NCBI GenBank assembly: GCA_937885015.1
Contig: CALAAS010000011.1
Location: forward strand, 1 to 64,000
Direction: 5' to 3'
DNA from: an uncultured Clostridium sp.
GTDB lineage: Bacteria > Bacillota > Clostridia > Lachnospirales > Lachnospiraceae
DNA: 64,000 bases
Under the pieces are notes generated by a model. That model saw only the letters and a program-made list of their open reading frames with translations, made no database searches and was not told the origin of the DNA. A program made the position numbers and the translations under genes. Positions within the stretch are counted from its first letter, which is position 1, and each line of letters starts with the position of its first letter. Positions 55,667 through 64,000 of this stretch are shown piece after piece.

Positions 55667-58378
55667 ATGGATAGGAAAGAGATCTCCGGAATTGCCAGAG
55701 AACTGGATGAGGCTCTGGAAAAGGCGTCCGGAGCCGGAAGGACAGAAGGGAAGCGGACAAAGGCGTGGAAGGAACCGCTGGAAAGTGAGGGCAGGATGCC
55801 GGATGAGGCGGAGACAGGCCAGCTGGAAGAGAGTCTGTACGAAATAGGGGATGAGCTGGAAGAGGAACCGGAGCCGGGAGACAGAGGAAGCCGCCTGTCT
55901 CGGATTTTTCTTCCATCGGATGGCCTGATTGCAGCCTTTTTTATTCCTGTTTTAATTATGGTTATCATATTTGCCCAGCGGGGGATTTTTCCTTTCGGGG
56001 AGGAAACTTTTCTGCGGACGGATATGTATCATCAGTATGCCCCATTTTTTTCTGAATTTCGTCATAAGCTGACAGGAGGAGGCAGTCTGCTGTACAGCTG
56101 GGATGTGGGAATGGGAGTCAACTTTTCTGCCCTGTATGCCTATTATCTGGCCAGTCCCTTAAACTGGCTGGTACTTCTGTGCCCGTCGTCTCTGATTATC
56201 GAGTTTATGACCTGTATGATTGTGGTAAAAACAGGCCTGGCAGGCTTAAGTTTTGCGTACTACCTGCGGGAACACAATCACTTTAACGGATTTGGCGTGG
56301 GATTTTTTGGGATTTTTTACGCCATGTCCGGATATATGGCTGCCTACAGCTGGAATATTATGTGGCTGGACTGTATCCTGCTGTTCCCGCTGATCATGCT
56401 TGGCCTGGAGCGCCTGGTTCACGAAAAAAAGGGGATTTTGTACTGTGTGTCCCTGGGTGTGTCCATTTTGTCCAATTATTATATTTCTATCATGATCTGT
56501 CTGTTCATGGTGGTGTATTATTTCTGTCTTCTGATTTTGGAGGAGAGGAAAAGCTGGAAGGACTACGCGGTCAGCGCCCTGCAGTTTGGAGGATATTCGC
56601 TTCTGGCCGGTGCGCTGGCAGCGGTAGTTCTGCTGCCGGAGGTGGCAGCTTTGCAGAGTACGGCATCCGGGGAATTTCATTTTCCAAAAACCCTGGAAAT
56701 GTATTTTCCTATTCTGGACATGCTGGCCCGCCATATCGGGAATGTGCAGACTGAGACGGGACTTGACCATTGGCCCAATATTTACTGCGGCGTGGCAGTA
56801 TACCTGTTTTTCCTGCTGTACCTGGCCTGCCGGAAGATTCCCAGAAAAGAAAAGGCGGTATATTGCGGTTTGCTGCTTTTCTTTTTCGCCAGTTTTTCCG
56901 TAAATATGCTGAATTTTATCTGGCATGGTTTTCATTACCCAAACAGCCTGCCCTGCCGCCAGTCTTTCATTTACGTGTTCCTGATGCTTTCTATGTGCTT
57001 TAGGGCTTTTCAGTATCTGCGGGAGACGCCGAAACGCCATATTGCCGTGGCATTCTGGGGATCGGTCTGTTTTGTTCTGCTGGCGCAGAAGCTGGTGACA
57101 GATGAGGCCTACCATTTTTCCGTTTTTTATGTGGCGATTCTGTTTCTGGCGGTTTATACGGGAATCCTGTATTTTTACAAAAACCCCCGTCATACGGCGG
57201 CAGCCGCAGCCCTTCTTGCCATGGTGACGGTGGGCCTGGAGGCCGGAATCAATATGACGGTAACCAGCGTGACAACCACCAGCCGAACGGCCTACACAAG
57301 TGATAATGACGATGTCAGAAGGGTAACAGGAGATCTGCGGGAGACCGGAGAGTTCTACCGGATTGACAAGACGGATGCCAGAACGAAAAATGATGGCGCA
57401 TGGATGAATTTTCCGTCTGCATCGCTGTTTTCTTCTCTGGCCAGCGCCGATATGACGGCATTTTTTAAGAGTGTGGGATGCGAGGGTTCCACCAATGCGT
57501 ACAGTATTGTGGGCAGTACCCCGCTGGTAGACTCCCTGTTTTCACTCAAGTATGCGCTTTATAAAGGAAAACAGGAAAATCCGCGTCTTTCTCTGTACGC
57601 GTTTTCCGGGGAGACATACCTCTATGAAAATCCCTGGACACTGCCCCTTGGATTTATACTGCCGGATATTCTGGAGACAGGATGGAAACGGGATCTGCCG
57701 ACACCGGTGGATGTACAGAATGAGTGGTCCGTTCTCCTGGATCTTCCAGCCGCTTTTGAGATGGTTATGGGGGACAATGATGACGGAATATTTCGGTTTA
57801 CAGCAGAAGCAGATGGGGAGTATTATATATATGTGGCCAACCGGAGAGTGGATACGGTGGGAATGACGATTGGAGAGGAAACGAAAACCGTTGAAAATGT
57901 GGGCCGCGGATTTCTCATTGAGACTGGATTCCTGAAGGCCGGGGAAACCGTTTCCCTGGAAAACAGGAACGGGTCGGAGGAACTGAAAGCACAGGCCTAC
58001 CGGTTCTGTGAAGAAGGCTTGCAGGCAGTTTATGAGCGCCTTAATCGGAATCCTTTAACGCTCCGTGTCTGGGAGGACGATCATCTGGAGGGAGAGATTG
58101 ATGCCGGAGAAGGCGGAACGCTTTTTCTGTCCATTCCCTATGATGAAGGCTGGACCATCCAGGTGGACGGGCGAAAGACGATTACGCGGCCTATCTGGGA
58201 TGCTTTTACGGGGTTGGAGGTTGCGCCGGGGCGTCACACAGTGGTCATGACTTATGAGCCGAAAGGACTGAAACCTGGCGCCTGCTTAAGCGGCGCGGCC
58301 CTGTTTTTGCTGGGGCTGACTGTGTGTATAGGGCGGGGGCTTCGAAAGAAAAAGAAAGAAAAAAGGAGACAGGCGTGA
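55667..58378 (+). CDS. YfhO family membrane glycosyltransferase-like protein
   Basis: A 903-residue polytopic protein of the YfhO (PF09586) family. A charged acidic cytosolic head (about 1-75) precedes some 12-14 membrane segments (about 85-520). A large extracellular C-terminal domain (about 540-870) and a final membrane helix follow. RTDMYHQYAPFFSEFRHKL near residue 121 is the usual first-loop motif, with catalytic-site Asp in LFTD-like positions. In Bacillus and Listeria YfhO homologues glycosylate teichoic acids at the cell surface. The neighbouring GtrA protein fits that role. It overlaps apt by four bases (GTGA). Confidence 0.9.
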   Translation: MDRKEISGIARELDEALEKASGAGRTEGKRTKAWKEPLESEGRMPDEAETGQLEESLYEIGDELEEEPEPGDRGSRLSRIFLPSDGLIAAFFIPVLIMVIIFAQRGIFPFGEETFLRTDMYHQYAPFFSEFRHKLTGGGSLLYSWDVGMGVNFSALYAYYLASPLNWLVLLCPSSLIIEFMTCMIVVKTGLAGLSFAYYLREHNHFNGFGVGFFGIFYAMSGYMAAYSWNIMWLDCILLFPLIMLGLERLVHEKKGILYCVSLGVSILSNYYISIMICLFMVVYYFCLLILEERKSWKDYAVSALQFGGYSLLAGALAAVVLLPEVAALQSTASGEFHFPKTLEMYFPILDMLARHIGNVQTETGLDHWPNIYCGVAVYLFFLLYLACRKIPRKEKAVYCGLLLFFFASFSVNMLNFIWHGFHYPNSLPCRQSFIYVFLMLSMCFRAFQYLRETPKRHIAVAFWGSVCFVLLAQKLVTDEAYHFSVFYVAILFLAVYTGILYFYKNPRHTAAAAALLAMVTVGLEAGINMTVTSVTTTSRTAYTSDNDDVRRVTGDLRETGEFYRIDKTDARTKNDGAWMNFPSASLFSSLASADMTAFFKSVGCEGSTNAYSIVGSTPLVDSLFSLKYALYKGKQENPRLSLYAFSGETYLYENPWTLPLGFILPDILETGWKRDLPTPVDVQNEWSVLLDLPAAFEMVMGDNDDGIFRFTAEADGEYYIYVANRRVDTVGMTIGEETKTVENVGRGFLIETGFLKAGETVSLENRNGSEELKAQAYRFCEEGLQAVYERLNRNPLTLRVWEDDHLEGEIDAGEGGTLFLSIPYDEGWTIQVDGRKTITRPIWDAFTGLEVAPGRHTVVMTYEPKGLKPGACLSGAALFLLGLTVCIGRGLRKKKKEKRRQA

Positions 58379-58899
58379 AAAAATTAGAAGAGTATGTGAG
58401 AAGTATCCCGGACTTTCCGGAACCGGGCATTATTTTCCGGGATGTTACGACTATCCTGCAGGATCCGGATGGCCTTTGTCTGGCCATTGATGGAATCCGG
58501 AAAGCTCTGGATGGGTTGGAGTTTGATGTGGTAGTAGGGCCGGAGTCCCGGGGTTTTATTTTTGGCGTACCGGTGGCTTATGCGATGCATAAGGGTTTTG
58601 TTCCCATCCGAAAAAAAGGAAAACTGCCCTGCGAGACCGTTTCTGTCAGCTATGACCTGGAGTACGGCAGCGCAGAACTGGAAATCCATGCAGATGCCAT
58701 TCGGCCTGGACAGAAGGTAGTAGTGATCGATGATCTGATTGCCACCGGAGGGACAACGGAGGCGATTATCAAGCTGATTGAGAAGCTGGGGGGCGAAGTA
58801 GTAAAGCTCTGTTTCGTCATGGAGCTGGCCGGATTAAATGGACGGAAGAAACTTAGGGATTATCCGGTAGAGTCCCTGATTATTTACGAGGGAAAGTAA
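58375..58899 (+). CDS. apt: Adenine phosphoribosyltransferase
   Basis: A 174-residue purine salvage enzyme that joins adenine and PRPP to give AMP. FPEPGIIFRDVTTILQD (about 13-29) is the adenine-binding region, VVGPESRGFIFG follows, and VVVIDDLIATGGTTEAI (about 116-132) is the PRPP loop. The start codon is GTG at 58375 with AAAAGGAG upstream, overlapping the YfhO stop. In many Firmicutes apt precedes rel, as here: both consume or control purine nucleotides. A strong terminator follows, so rel has its own promoter. Confidence 0.95.
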   Translation: MKKLEEYVRSIPDFPEPGIIFRDVTTILQDPDGLCLAIDGIRKALDGLEFDVVVGPESRGFIFGVPVAYAMHKGFVPIRKKGKLPCETVSVSYDLEYGSAELEIHADAIRPGQKVVVIDDLIATGGTTEAIIKLIEKLGGEVVKLCFVMELAGLNGRKKLRDYPVESLIIYEGK

Positions 58900-58914
58900 A
58901 AGGAAGCGCAGATG

Positions 58915-58957
58915 AGAGGACGCCGCGGGGCAAAACCCTTTGCGGCGCCCTCTTTTT
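58915..58957 (+). terminator. Intrinsic terminator after apt
   Basis: A GC-rich hairpin with arms GAGGACGCCGCGGGG and CCCTTTGCGGCGCCCTC around CAAAA is followed by TTTTT. Confidence 0.85.
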
Positions 58958-58968
58958 CCATATAGTGA

Positions 58969-58997
58969 TTGCATTTTCTGTTAAAAATATTTATAAT
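58969..58997 (+). promoter_or_regulatory. Promoter of rel
   Basis: TTGCAT (58969-58974), a 17-base spacer and a perfect TATAAT (58992-58997), 64 bases before the chosen ATG. Confidence 0.7.
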
Positions 58998-59060
58998 GGT
59001 AAGTATTATTTTATGAAGGGTAATTCTGGGTCAAAGTATGTCCAAGGTCGGGAGGCATAT

Positions 59061-61346
59061 ATGGGAAGTTTGGATAAGATGAAAAAACTGGATCAGGAGA
59101 TAGAGGCGCCGGCGGATTTTACCAGTCCGGAGGTTCTGTATCAGGAGCTGGTGGCGGCAATTCGCAAATACCATCCATCGGATGATATCAGTATGATTGA
59201 AAAAGCGTATGAGATTGCGAGGGATGCTCATAAGGATCAGAAACGCAAGTCCGGAGAGCCGTATATTATTCATCCGCTTTGTGTTGCCATTATTCTGGCG
59301 GATCTGGAGCTGGATAAGGAGACGATCATTGCCGGAATTCTTCACGATGTGGTAGAGGATACGGTCATGACGGAGGAAGAATTGACGGCTGTATTTGGAG
59401 AAGAAGTGGCGCTTCTGGTGGACGGGGTTACCAAACTGACCCAGATTTCCTGGTCCATGGACAAGGTGGAGATTCAGGCGGAAAATCTGCGAAAGATGTT
59501 TCTGGCCATGGCGAAGGATATCCGCGTGATCCTGATCAAGCTGGCAGACCGCCTTCACAATATGCGTACCCTGCAGTATATGAAGCCGGAGAAGCAGAAA
59601 GAAAAGGCCCGGGAAACTATGGATATCTATGCTCCCATTGCGGACCGGCTGGGTATTTCCAAGATTAAGACGGAGCTGGATGATCTGTCTTTAAAATATC
59701 TGGAGCCGGAGGTTTACTATGATCTGGCTGAAAAGATTGCGCTGCGAAAAGGGGCCAGGGAGGCCTTTGTACAGGGGATTGTGGATGAGGTCAGAAAGCA
59801 TATGTCCGATGCTGGCATTGAGGCCAAGGTGGACGGTCGTGTTAAGCATTTTTTCAGCATTTATAAGAAGATGGTCAACCAGGACAAGACGTTGGAGCAG
59901 ATCTATGATCTGTTTGCCGTTCGGATCATCGTGGAGACGGTAAAAGACTGTTATGCGGCGCTGGGTGTGATTCATGAGATGTACAAGCCGATTCCCGGTC
60001 GTTTTAAGGACTATATTGCTATGCCGAAACCCAATATGTATCAGTCTCTCCACACGACTCTGATTGGAAACAGCGGACAGCCTTTCGAGATTCAGATCCG
60101 GACCTACGAGATGCACCGGACGGCAGAGTATGGAATCGCGGCCCATTGGAAATACAAAGAGAGCGGAAGCAGCAAGGCAGCCATAGACAGTGCGGAGGCC
60201 AAGCTTTCCTGGCTGCGCCAGATTCTGGAGTGGCAGCGGGACATGTCGGATAATAAAGAATTTTTGAGCCTTTTGAAGAGTGACCTGGATCTTTTTACGG
60301 ACAGCGTTTACTGTTTTACCCCGACCGGAGACGTGAAGAACCTGCCCAGCGGCTCGACGCCCATTGACTTTGCCTATGCCATTCACAGTGCTGTGGGAAA
60401 TAAGATGGTGGGGGCCCGAGTCAACGGAAAGCTGGTCAACATTGATTACGTCATTCAGAACGGCGACCGGATTGAGATTATTACATCGCAGAACTCCAAG
60501 GGGCCGAGCCGGGACTGGCTGAAGCTGGTGCGCAGCACCCAGGCCAAAAATAAGATCAATCAGTGGTTTAAGACGGAACTGAAAGAGGACAATATCCTGC
60601 GGGGCCGCGACCTCATCGATAAATATTGCCGCGCCAAGGGCATCAATTTTCCAGATATCAATAAGCCGGAATACATGGAAAAGGTCATGAAGCGGTATGC
60701 GTACAAGGATTGGGATTCGGTGCTGGCATCCATTGGTCACGGAGGCCTGAAGGAAGGCCAGGTCATCAATAAGATGCTGGAGGAGCGCAATAAAAAGCTG
60801 AAAAAGGAAGCGACGGATGCAACGATTCTGGACAACATGGCCAGCGAGGGAAACAAGGTTCCGGTTATTGCGGCCGGAAAGTCCCAGAGCGGGATTGTGG
60901 TCAAGGGAATCCATGATCTGGCTGTCCGTTTTTCCAAGTGCTGCAGTCCAGTTCCTGGCGATGAGATTGTGGGATTTGTGACGAGAGGACGCGGCATTTC
61001 CATTCACCGGACAGACTGTATCAATGTAATCAACCTTCCGGAGGAAGAGCGGGTGCGCCTGATTGATGCGGAGTGGCAGCAGCCGGAGGTTCTGACAGGG
61101 AAGGAAAAATATTCCACGGAGATCAAAATTTATGCCAATAACCGGATCGGCATGTTCGTGGATATCTCCAAGGTATTTACGGAACGCCAGATTGATATTA
61201 CCTCCATGAATGTCCGGACCAGCAAGCAGGGGAAGGCTACGATTATGATGACCTTTGATATCCACGGAATTGAGGAATTGAATCGATTATCAGATAAATT
61301 AAGACAGATTGAGGGAGTGCTTGATATTGAGAGAACGGCTGGTTAG
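59061..61346 (+). CDS. rel: Bifunctional (p)ppGpp synthetase/hydrolase Rel
   Basis: A 761-residue full-length RSH protein that makes and degrades (p)ppGpp on amino-acid starvation. HD hydrolase domain (about 30-190): YIIHPLCVA and HDVVEDT (His95, Asp96). Synthetase domain (about 210-350): GRVKHFFSIYKKM, YDLFAVRII, YQSLHTTLIG and EIQIRTYEMH. TGS (about 395-455): VYCFTPTGDVKNLPSGSTPIDFAY. A zinc-finger-like region with SKCCSPVPGDEIVGFVTRGRG (about 625) and a C-terminal ACT domain (about 690-761) follow. Both activities look intact. The ATG at 59061 has GGGAGG before it. It is one of three RelA/SpoT-domain genes in the window. Confidence 0.95.
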   Translation: MGSLDKMKKLDQEIEAPADFTSPEVLYQELVAAIRKYHPSDDISMIEKAYEIARDAHKDQKRKSGEPYIIHPLCVAIILADLELDKETIIAGILHDVVEDTVMTEEELTAVFGEEVALLVDGVTKLTQISWSMDKVEIQAENLRKMFLAMAKDIRVILIKLADRLHNMRTLQYMKPEKQKEKARETMDIYAPIADRLGISKIKTELDDLSLKYLEPEVYYDLAEKIALRKGAREAFVQGIVDEVRKHMSDAGIEAKVDGRVKHFFSIYKKMVNQDKTLEQIYDLFAVRIIVETVKDCYAALGVIHEMYKPIPGRFKDYIAMPKPNMYQSLHTTLIGNSGQPFEIQIRTYEMHRTAEYGIAAHWKYKESGSSKAAIDSAEAKLSWLRQILEWQRDMSDNKEFLSLLKSDLDLFTDSVYCFTPTGDVKNLPSGSTPIDFAYAIHSAVGNKMVGARVNGKLVNIDYVIQNGDRIEIITSQNSKGPSRDWLKLVRSTQAKNKINQWFKTELKEDNILRGRDLIDKYCRAKGINFPDINKPEYMEKVMKRYAYKDWDSVLASIGHGGLKEGQVINKMLEERNKKLKKEATDATILDNMASEGNKVPVIAAGKSQSGIVVKGIHDLAVRFSKCCSPVPGDEIVGFVTRGRGISIHRTDCINVINLPEEERVRLIDAEWQQPEVLTGKEKYSTEIKIYANNRIGMFVDISKVFTERQIDITSMNVRTSKQGKATIMMTFDIHGIEELNRLSDKLRQIEGVLDIERTAG

Positions 61347-61357
61347 GCCGTTCTCTC
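61329..61357 (+). terminator. Perfect hairpin across the rel stop codon
   Basis: GAGAGAACGGC and GCCGTTCTCTC form an 11-bp stem whose seven-base loop contains the rel stop TAG. The tail is only TTACAG, so it is a weak terminator, attenuator or 3'-end stabiliser before the MBL gene. Confidence 0.55.
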
Positions 61358-61376
61358 TTACAGACAGGAGGAAAAC

Positions 61377-62021
61377 ATGGAGATAAAACGGTTGGTTGTG
61401 GGAATGGTGGAGACGAACTGTTACATTGCGGTTCATCCGGAGACGAAGGAGGCAGTCATTGTGGATCCGGGGGATGAGGCCATGCGCATTGAGAGTGCGG
61501 TTCGTCAGCTGGGGGCGGAAGTGAAGGCTGTTCTTCTGACCCACGGACATTTTGACCATATGACAGCGGCGAAGGCCCTGAAGGAGACGTTTCAGGTTCC
61601 GGTATATGCCCATCGGGCGGAGGCGGAGATTCTGGCGGATCCGGCGAAAAATTTGTCTGCCCAGTTTCAGGGGGGCGGCTTCGGGGCGAAGGCAGATGTG
61701 CTTCTGGAAGACGGCGATACCTTTGAGGCGGCAGGGTATACGTTTCGGCTGATTCACACGCCGGGCCATACGGCCGGTTCCTGCTGTTACTATGTGGAAG
61801 CAGAAAAGATTCTGTTTTCCGGAGACACACTTTTTGACGGTTCCTATGGCCGTATTGATTTTCCCACCGGCAATGCCCGACAGATGGTGCGGTCTGTGGC
61901 GGAGGTGCTCTTTGATCTTCCGGACGCGGTAAAGGTTTATCCGGGACACATGGGTTTTACTACCATTGGCGACGAAAAAAAGTATAATCCGCTGGCTGAA
62001 TACAGGGGGCGCGGTTTATGA
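61377..62021 (+). CDS. MBL-fold metallo-hydrolase (glyoxalase II-like)
   Basis: A 214-residue metallo-beta-lactamase-fold hydrolase. THGHFDHM (His56, His58, Asp60, His61) is the metal-binding HxHxDH motif; further ligands are HTPGHTAGSC (His near 125), GDTLF and YPGHM. This YcbL-like group resembles glyoxalase II but is shorter and lacks its C-terminal domain. The substrate is unknown. AGGAGG precedes the ATG. Its stop overlaps the start of hemZ (ATGA), so the two are co-translated. Confidence 0.9.
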   Translation: MEIKRLVVGMVETNCYIAVHPETKEAVIVDPGDEAMRIESAVRQLGAEVKAVLLTHGHFDHMTAAKALKETFQVPVYAHRAEAEILADPAKNLSAQFQGGGFGAKADVLLEDGDTFEAAGYTFRLIHTPGHTAGSCCYYVEAEKILFSGDTLFDGSYGRIDFPTGNARQMVRSVAEVLFDLPDAVKVYPGHMGFTTIGDEKKYNPLAEYRGRGL

Positions 62022-63469
62022 TAGCAATTCTTTTAAATGACAATTCATTTGAACAGGATATCCGGGAGCTTCTTATGGCCTTTTATCCTGGGGAAACGTT
62101 TACACACCGGGAGGACGAGGCAAAGGATGCGGCGTTTCTGGTGCGGGGAGAGCGGGAGGGCGATACATTTTCGCTTTCTCTGGAGCCGGGAAAAGGAACG
62201 GAGGGAGATGTTCATTTTTCCCTGATAAAACCTGACTTTTCCAGCCGTATTGCGGCGAAAAACGCCATTAAGCAGTCCCTCTACCGCCTTCTTTCCGCTC
62301 AGACCGGAAAGAAGCTGCCCTGGGGAACTCTGACCGGGATTCGTCCCACCAAGATTGCCCTGACCCGTCTGGAGGAAGGGCAGGATGCCGGTCAGATCCG
62401 CGATTATATGAAGGAGACCTATTTTGCCAGTGAAGAGAAAATCCGTTTAAGCCTTTCTGTGGCAGAGCGGGAAAAAAGGCTTCTGGAAGGGATTTCTCCG
62501 GAAGACAGCTACAGCCTTTATGTGGGGATCCCGTTCTGCCCCACCACGTGCCTCTACTGTTCCTTTACTTCCTTTCCCATTGGAAAATGGGAGGGGAAGA
62601 TGCGGCTTTATCTGGATGCGCTGTTTCGGGAACTGGCGTACGTGGCGGAACGGATGAAAGGTAAGAAGCTGACGTCGGTGTATTTCGGAGGAGGAACGCC
62701 CACTTCACTGAATGCCGGGGATCTGGATGATCTGATTGGCCGGGTAAAGGAACTTTTTCCGGTGGAGAAGGCCCGGGAGTTTACGGTGGAAGCCGGCCGT
62801 CCTGACAGCATTACCAGAGAGAAGCTGGAGGTTTTGAGAAAACATGGAGTTACGCGGATTTCCATCAATCCGCAGACCATGAAGCAGGAGACGCTGGATT
62901 TAATTGGCCGGCGTCACACCGTGGAACAGGTAAAAGAGATGTTCCATCTGGCCAGAGAACTGGGATTTGACAATATCAATATGGATCTGATTGTGGGACT
63001 TCCGGAGGAGACGATGGAGGATGTGGGCCGGACGATGGAAGAGATCCGGGAACTGGGGCCTGACAGCGTGACGGTGCATTCTCTGGCCATTAAGCGTGCG
63101 GCCAGGCTGAATATTTATAAAGAACGCTATGGCGATTTAAAGATTGTAAATACGCAGGAAATGATTGACCTGACCGCACAGATTGCCAGAGAAATGGGCC
63201 TGTTTCCCTATTATTTATACCGTCAGAAAAATATGGCCGGAAATTTTGAAAATGTGGGGTATGCGGCCCCAGGTCGGGAATGCCTCTACAATATTTTGAT
63301 TATGGAAGAGAAGCAGACCATCGCAGCATGTGGTGCGGGAACGACCACCAAGGTATATTTCCCGGAAGAAAACCGCATTGAGCGGGCGGAAAATGTGAAA
63401 GAGGTAGAGCAGTATATTGCGCGGATCGACGAGATGATCGGGCGCAAGGAGAGGCTTCTGGCACCATAG
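62018..63469 (+). CDS. hemZ: Oxygen-independent coproporphyrinogen dehydrogenase HemZ
   Basis: A 483-residue radical SAM protein of the HemZ group, close to HemN. The [4Fe-4S]/SAM motif is CPTTCLYCSF (Cys174, Cys178, Cys181), preceded by YVGIPF. YFGGGTPTSLN (about 222-232) is the SAM Gly-rich loop and RISINPQTM is family-typical. The N-terminal 160 residues (TLTGIRPTKIALT) are the HemZ-specific extension. It likely acts in anaerobic heme synthesis; many Clostridia have it without a full heme pathway, so the exact reaction is open. It is coupled to the MBL gene and precedes hisS. Confidence 0.9.
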   Translation: MIAILLNDNSFEQDIRELLMAFYPGETFTHREDEAKDAAFLVRGEREGDTFSLSLEPGKGTEGDVHFSLIKPDFSSRIAAKNAIKQSLYRLLSAQTGKKLPWGTLTGIRPTKIALTRLEEGQDAGQIRDYMKETYFASEEKIRLSLSVAEREKRLLEGISPEDSYSLYVGIPFCPTTCLYCSFTSFPIGKWEGKMRLYLDALFRELAYVAERMKGKKLTSVYFGGGTPTSLNAGDLDDLIGRVKELFPVEKAREFTVEAGRPDSITREKLEVLRKHGVTRISINPQTMKQETLDLIGRRHTVEQVKEMFHLARELGFDNINMDLIVGLPEETMEDVGRTMEEIRELGPDSVTVHSLAIKRAARLNIYKERYGDLKIVNTQEMIDLTAQIAREMGLFPYYLYRQKNMAGNFENVGYAAPGRECLYNILIMEEKQTIAACGAGTTTKVYFPEENRIERAENVKEVEQYIARIDEMIGRKERLLAP

Positions 63470-63491
63470 AAAACCGCCTGGGAAAAAGGAC

Positions 63492-63519
63492 TTGCAAATT
63501 CGGGAATGTCTGCTAGTAT
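63492..63519 (+). promoter_or_regulatory. Promoter of hisS
   Basis: TTGCAA (63492-63497), a 16-base spacer and an extended -10 TGCTAGTAT (-10 at 63514-63519). No T-box is visible in the 40-base leader, although many Firmicute hisS genes have one. Confidence 0.65.
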
Positions 63520-63555
63520 GAAAGAAAAAGGTAAAAAGTAAGGAGTTTTTAGCGT

Positions 63556-64000
63556 ATGGCTTTAAAAAAGAAACCGGTAACCGGAATGAAGGATATTCTT
63601 CCGGCAGAGATGGAAATCCGGGATTATGTGCTCAATATTATTAAGGATACGTATCGGGGGTACGGCTTCAGTGCCATTGAAACCCCCTGTGTGGAACATA
63701 TTGAAAACCTCACCAGCAAACAGGGCGGGGATAATGAAAAGCTGATTTTCAAGATTTTAAAGCGCGGGGAAAAGCTGAATCTGGAGACAGCACAGACCGA
63801 GACGGATCTGGTGGACGGCGGTCTCCGCTATGATTTGACCCTGCCGCTGTGCCGCTACTATTCCAACAATGCGGCCAATCTTCCGTCGCCTTTTAAGGCG
63901 CTTCAGATTGGAAGCGTATGGAGAGCGGATCGTCCCCAGAAGGGGCGGTTCCGCCAGTTTGTTCAGTGCGACATTGATATTCTGGGCGATGCCACCAATC
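63556..64000 (+). CDS. hisS: Histidyl-tRNA synthetase (5' part, runs off the window)
   Basis: The first 148 codons of a class II aminoacyl-tRNA synthetase that charges tRNA-His. It starts MALKKKPVTGMKDILPAEM, with the HisRS motif GMKDILP. YGFSAIETPCVEHIE is motif 1, ETDLVDGGLRYDLTLPLCRY is the histidine-binding region (Glu/Arg), and RADRPQKGRFRQFVQCDIDILG is motif 2. AAGGAG is 9 bases before the ATG at 63556. The C-terminal anticodon domain lies beyond the window. Confidence 0.95.
   Translation, partial: MALKKKPVTGMKDILPAEMEIRDYVLNIIKDTYRGYGFSAIETPCVEHIENLTSKQGGDNEKLIFKILKRGEKLNLETAQTETDLVDGGLRYDLTLPLCRYYSNNAANLPSPFKALQIGSVWRADRPQKGRFRQFVQCDIDILGDATN

Noticed and set aside
59691..61265. A 524-codon open frame antisense to rel
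   Set aside because: It mirrors the rel gene, has no domain and no ribosome site. Long antisense frames arise by chance in codon-biased genes.
63520..63555. T-box leader of hisS
   Set aside because: The space between promoter and ATG is far too short for a T-box, and no T-box sequence is present.
1..64000. rRNA, tRNA, prophage, complete IS or CRISPR array
   Set aside because: I saw no conserved RNA-gene segments, no phage or transposase proteins and no spaced repeats. A tRNAscan or Infernal run would be decisive.

Overview
The window looks like a chromosome segment of an anaerobic low-to-mid GC Firmicute, most likely class Clostridia and probably family Lachnospiraceae. The reasons are strong AGGAGG-type ribosome binding sites, a T-box leader, a tetrahydrofolate riboswitch upstream of folT, a pyrF-pyrK-pyrD-pyrE operon, a split B12-dependent methionine synthase, an oxygen-independent HemZ, and CmpB, Gx-transporter and NusG domain II families typical of that group. 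The placement is an inference from gene content. I see no rRNA, tRNA, CRISPR array, prophage or complete transposon.

Layout. Positions 1-1170 are visibly AT-rich and poorly coding apart from one GNAT acetyltransferase. They begin with paired hairpins that could be a mobile-element end. Positions 1175-3421 hold an alpha/beta hydrolase, an FMN reductase with a decayed second copy behind it, and a divergent MerR regulator with a MerR-type 19-bp-spacer promoter. Positions 3534-5742 are a T-box-controlled CstA-family transporter. Positions 5796-12723 form an accessory catabolic locus: PfkB kinase, TRAP transporter (P, Q, M), GlmS-like double-SIS protein, GntR/UTRA regulator and DapA-family lyase. 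A 30-bp inverted repeat overlaps the TRAP promoter. This locus is the best candidate for an undescribed pathway.

Positions 12836-22932 carry a B6-vitamer kinase, an alkyltransferase-like protein, a SUV3-like RNA helicase, membrane proteins, an SseB-domain protein, an HflK/HflC pair and a MATE exporter. Positions 22919-25066 hold a NusG domain II protein and ApbE flavin transferase divergent from a Gx transporter, recalling flavinylation and extracellular electron-transfer loci. Then come galT, a first RelA/SpoT-domain enzyme, a PTS IIC-like permease and a zinc-ribbon protein. The methionine and one-carbon block (metF, MetH-activation protein, metH) covers 29223-33229, followed by HPr, a thioesterase, a PAP2 phosphatase, riboswitch-folT, bioY, an Mrp/NBP35 ATPase and a RelQ-like alarmone synthetase.

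Positions 38917-39971 are lrgAB. The pyrimidine operon spans 40893-44357. Cell-envelope and housekeeping genes follow: VanZ-like, M29 aminopeptidase, D,D-carboxypeptidase, HD protein, GT2, PAP2, deacetylase, aminotransferase, GtrA and YfhO. The window ends with apt, full-length rel, an MBL hydrolase, hemZ and the start of hisS.

Recurring themes are nucleotide and stringent-response metabolism (three RelA/SpoT-domain proteins plus pyr and apt), folate and methionine metabolism under a THF riboswitch, and envelope remodelling. Functions are family-level assignments from motifs I could read. Start codons were chosen from Shine-Dalgarno sequences and promoter positions.
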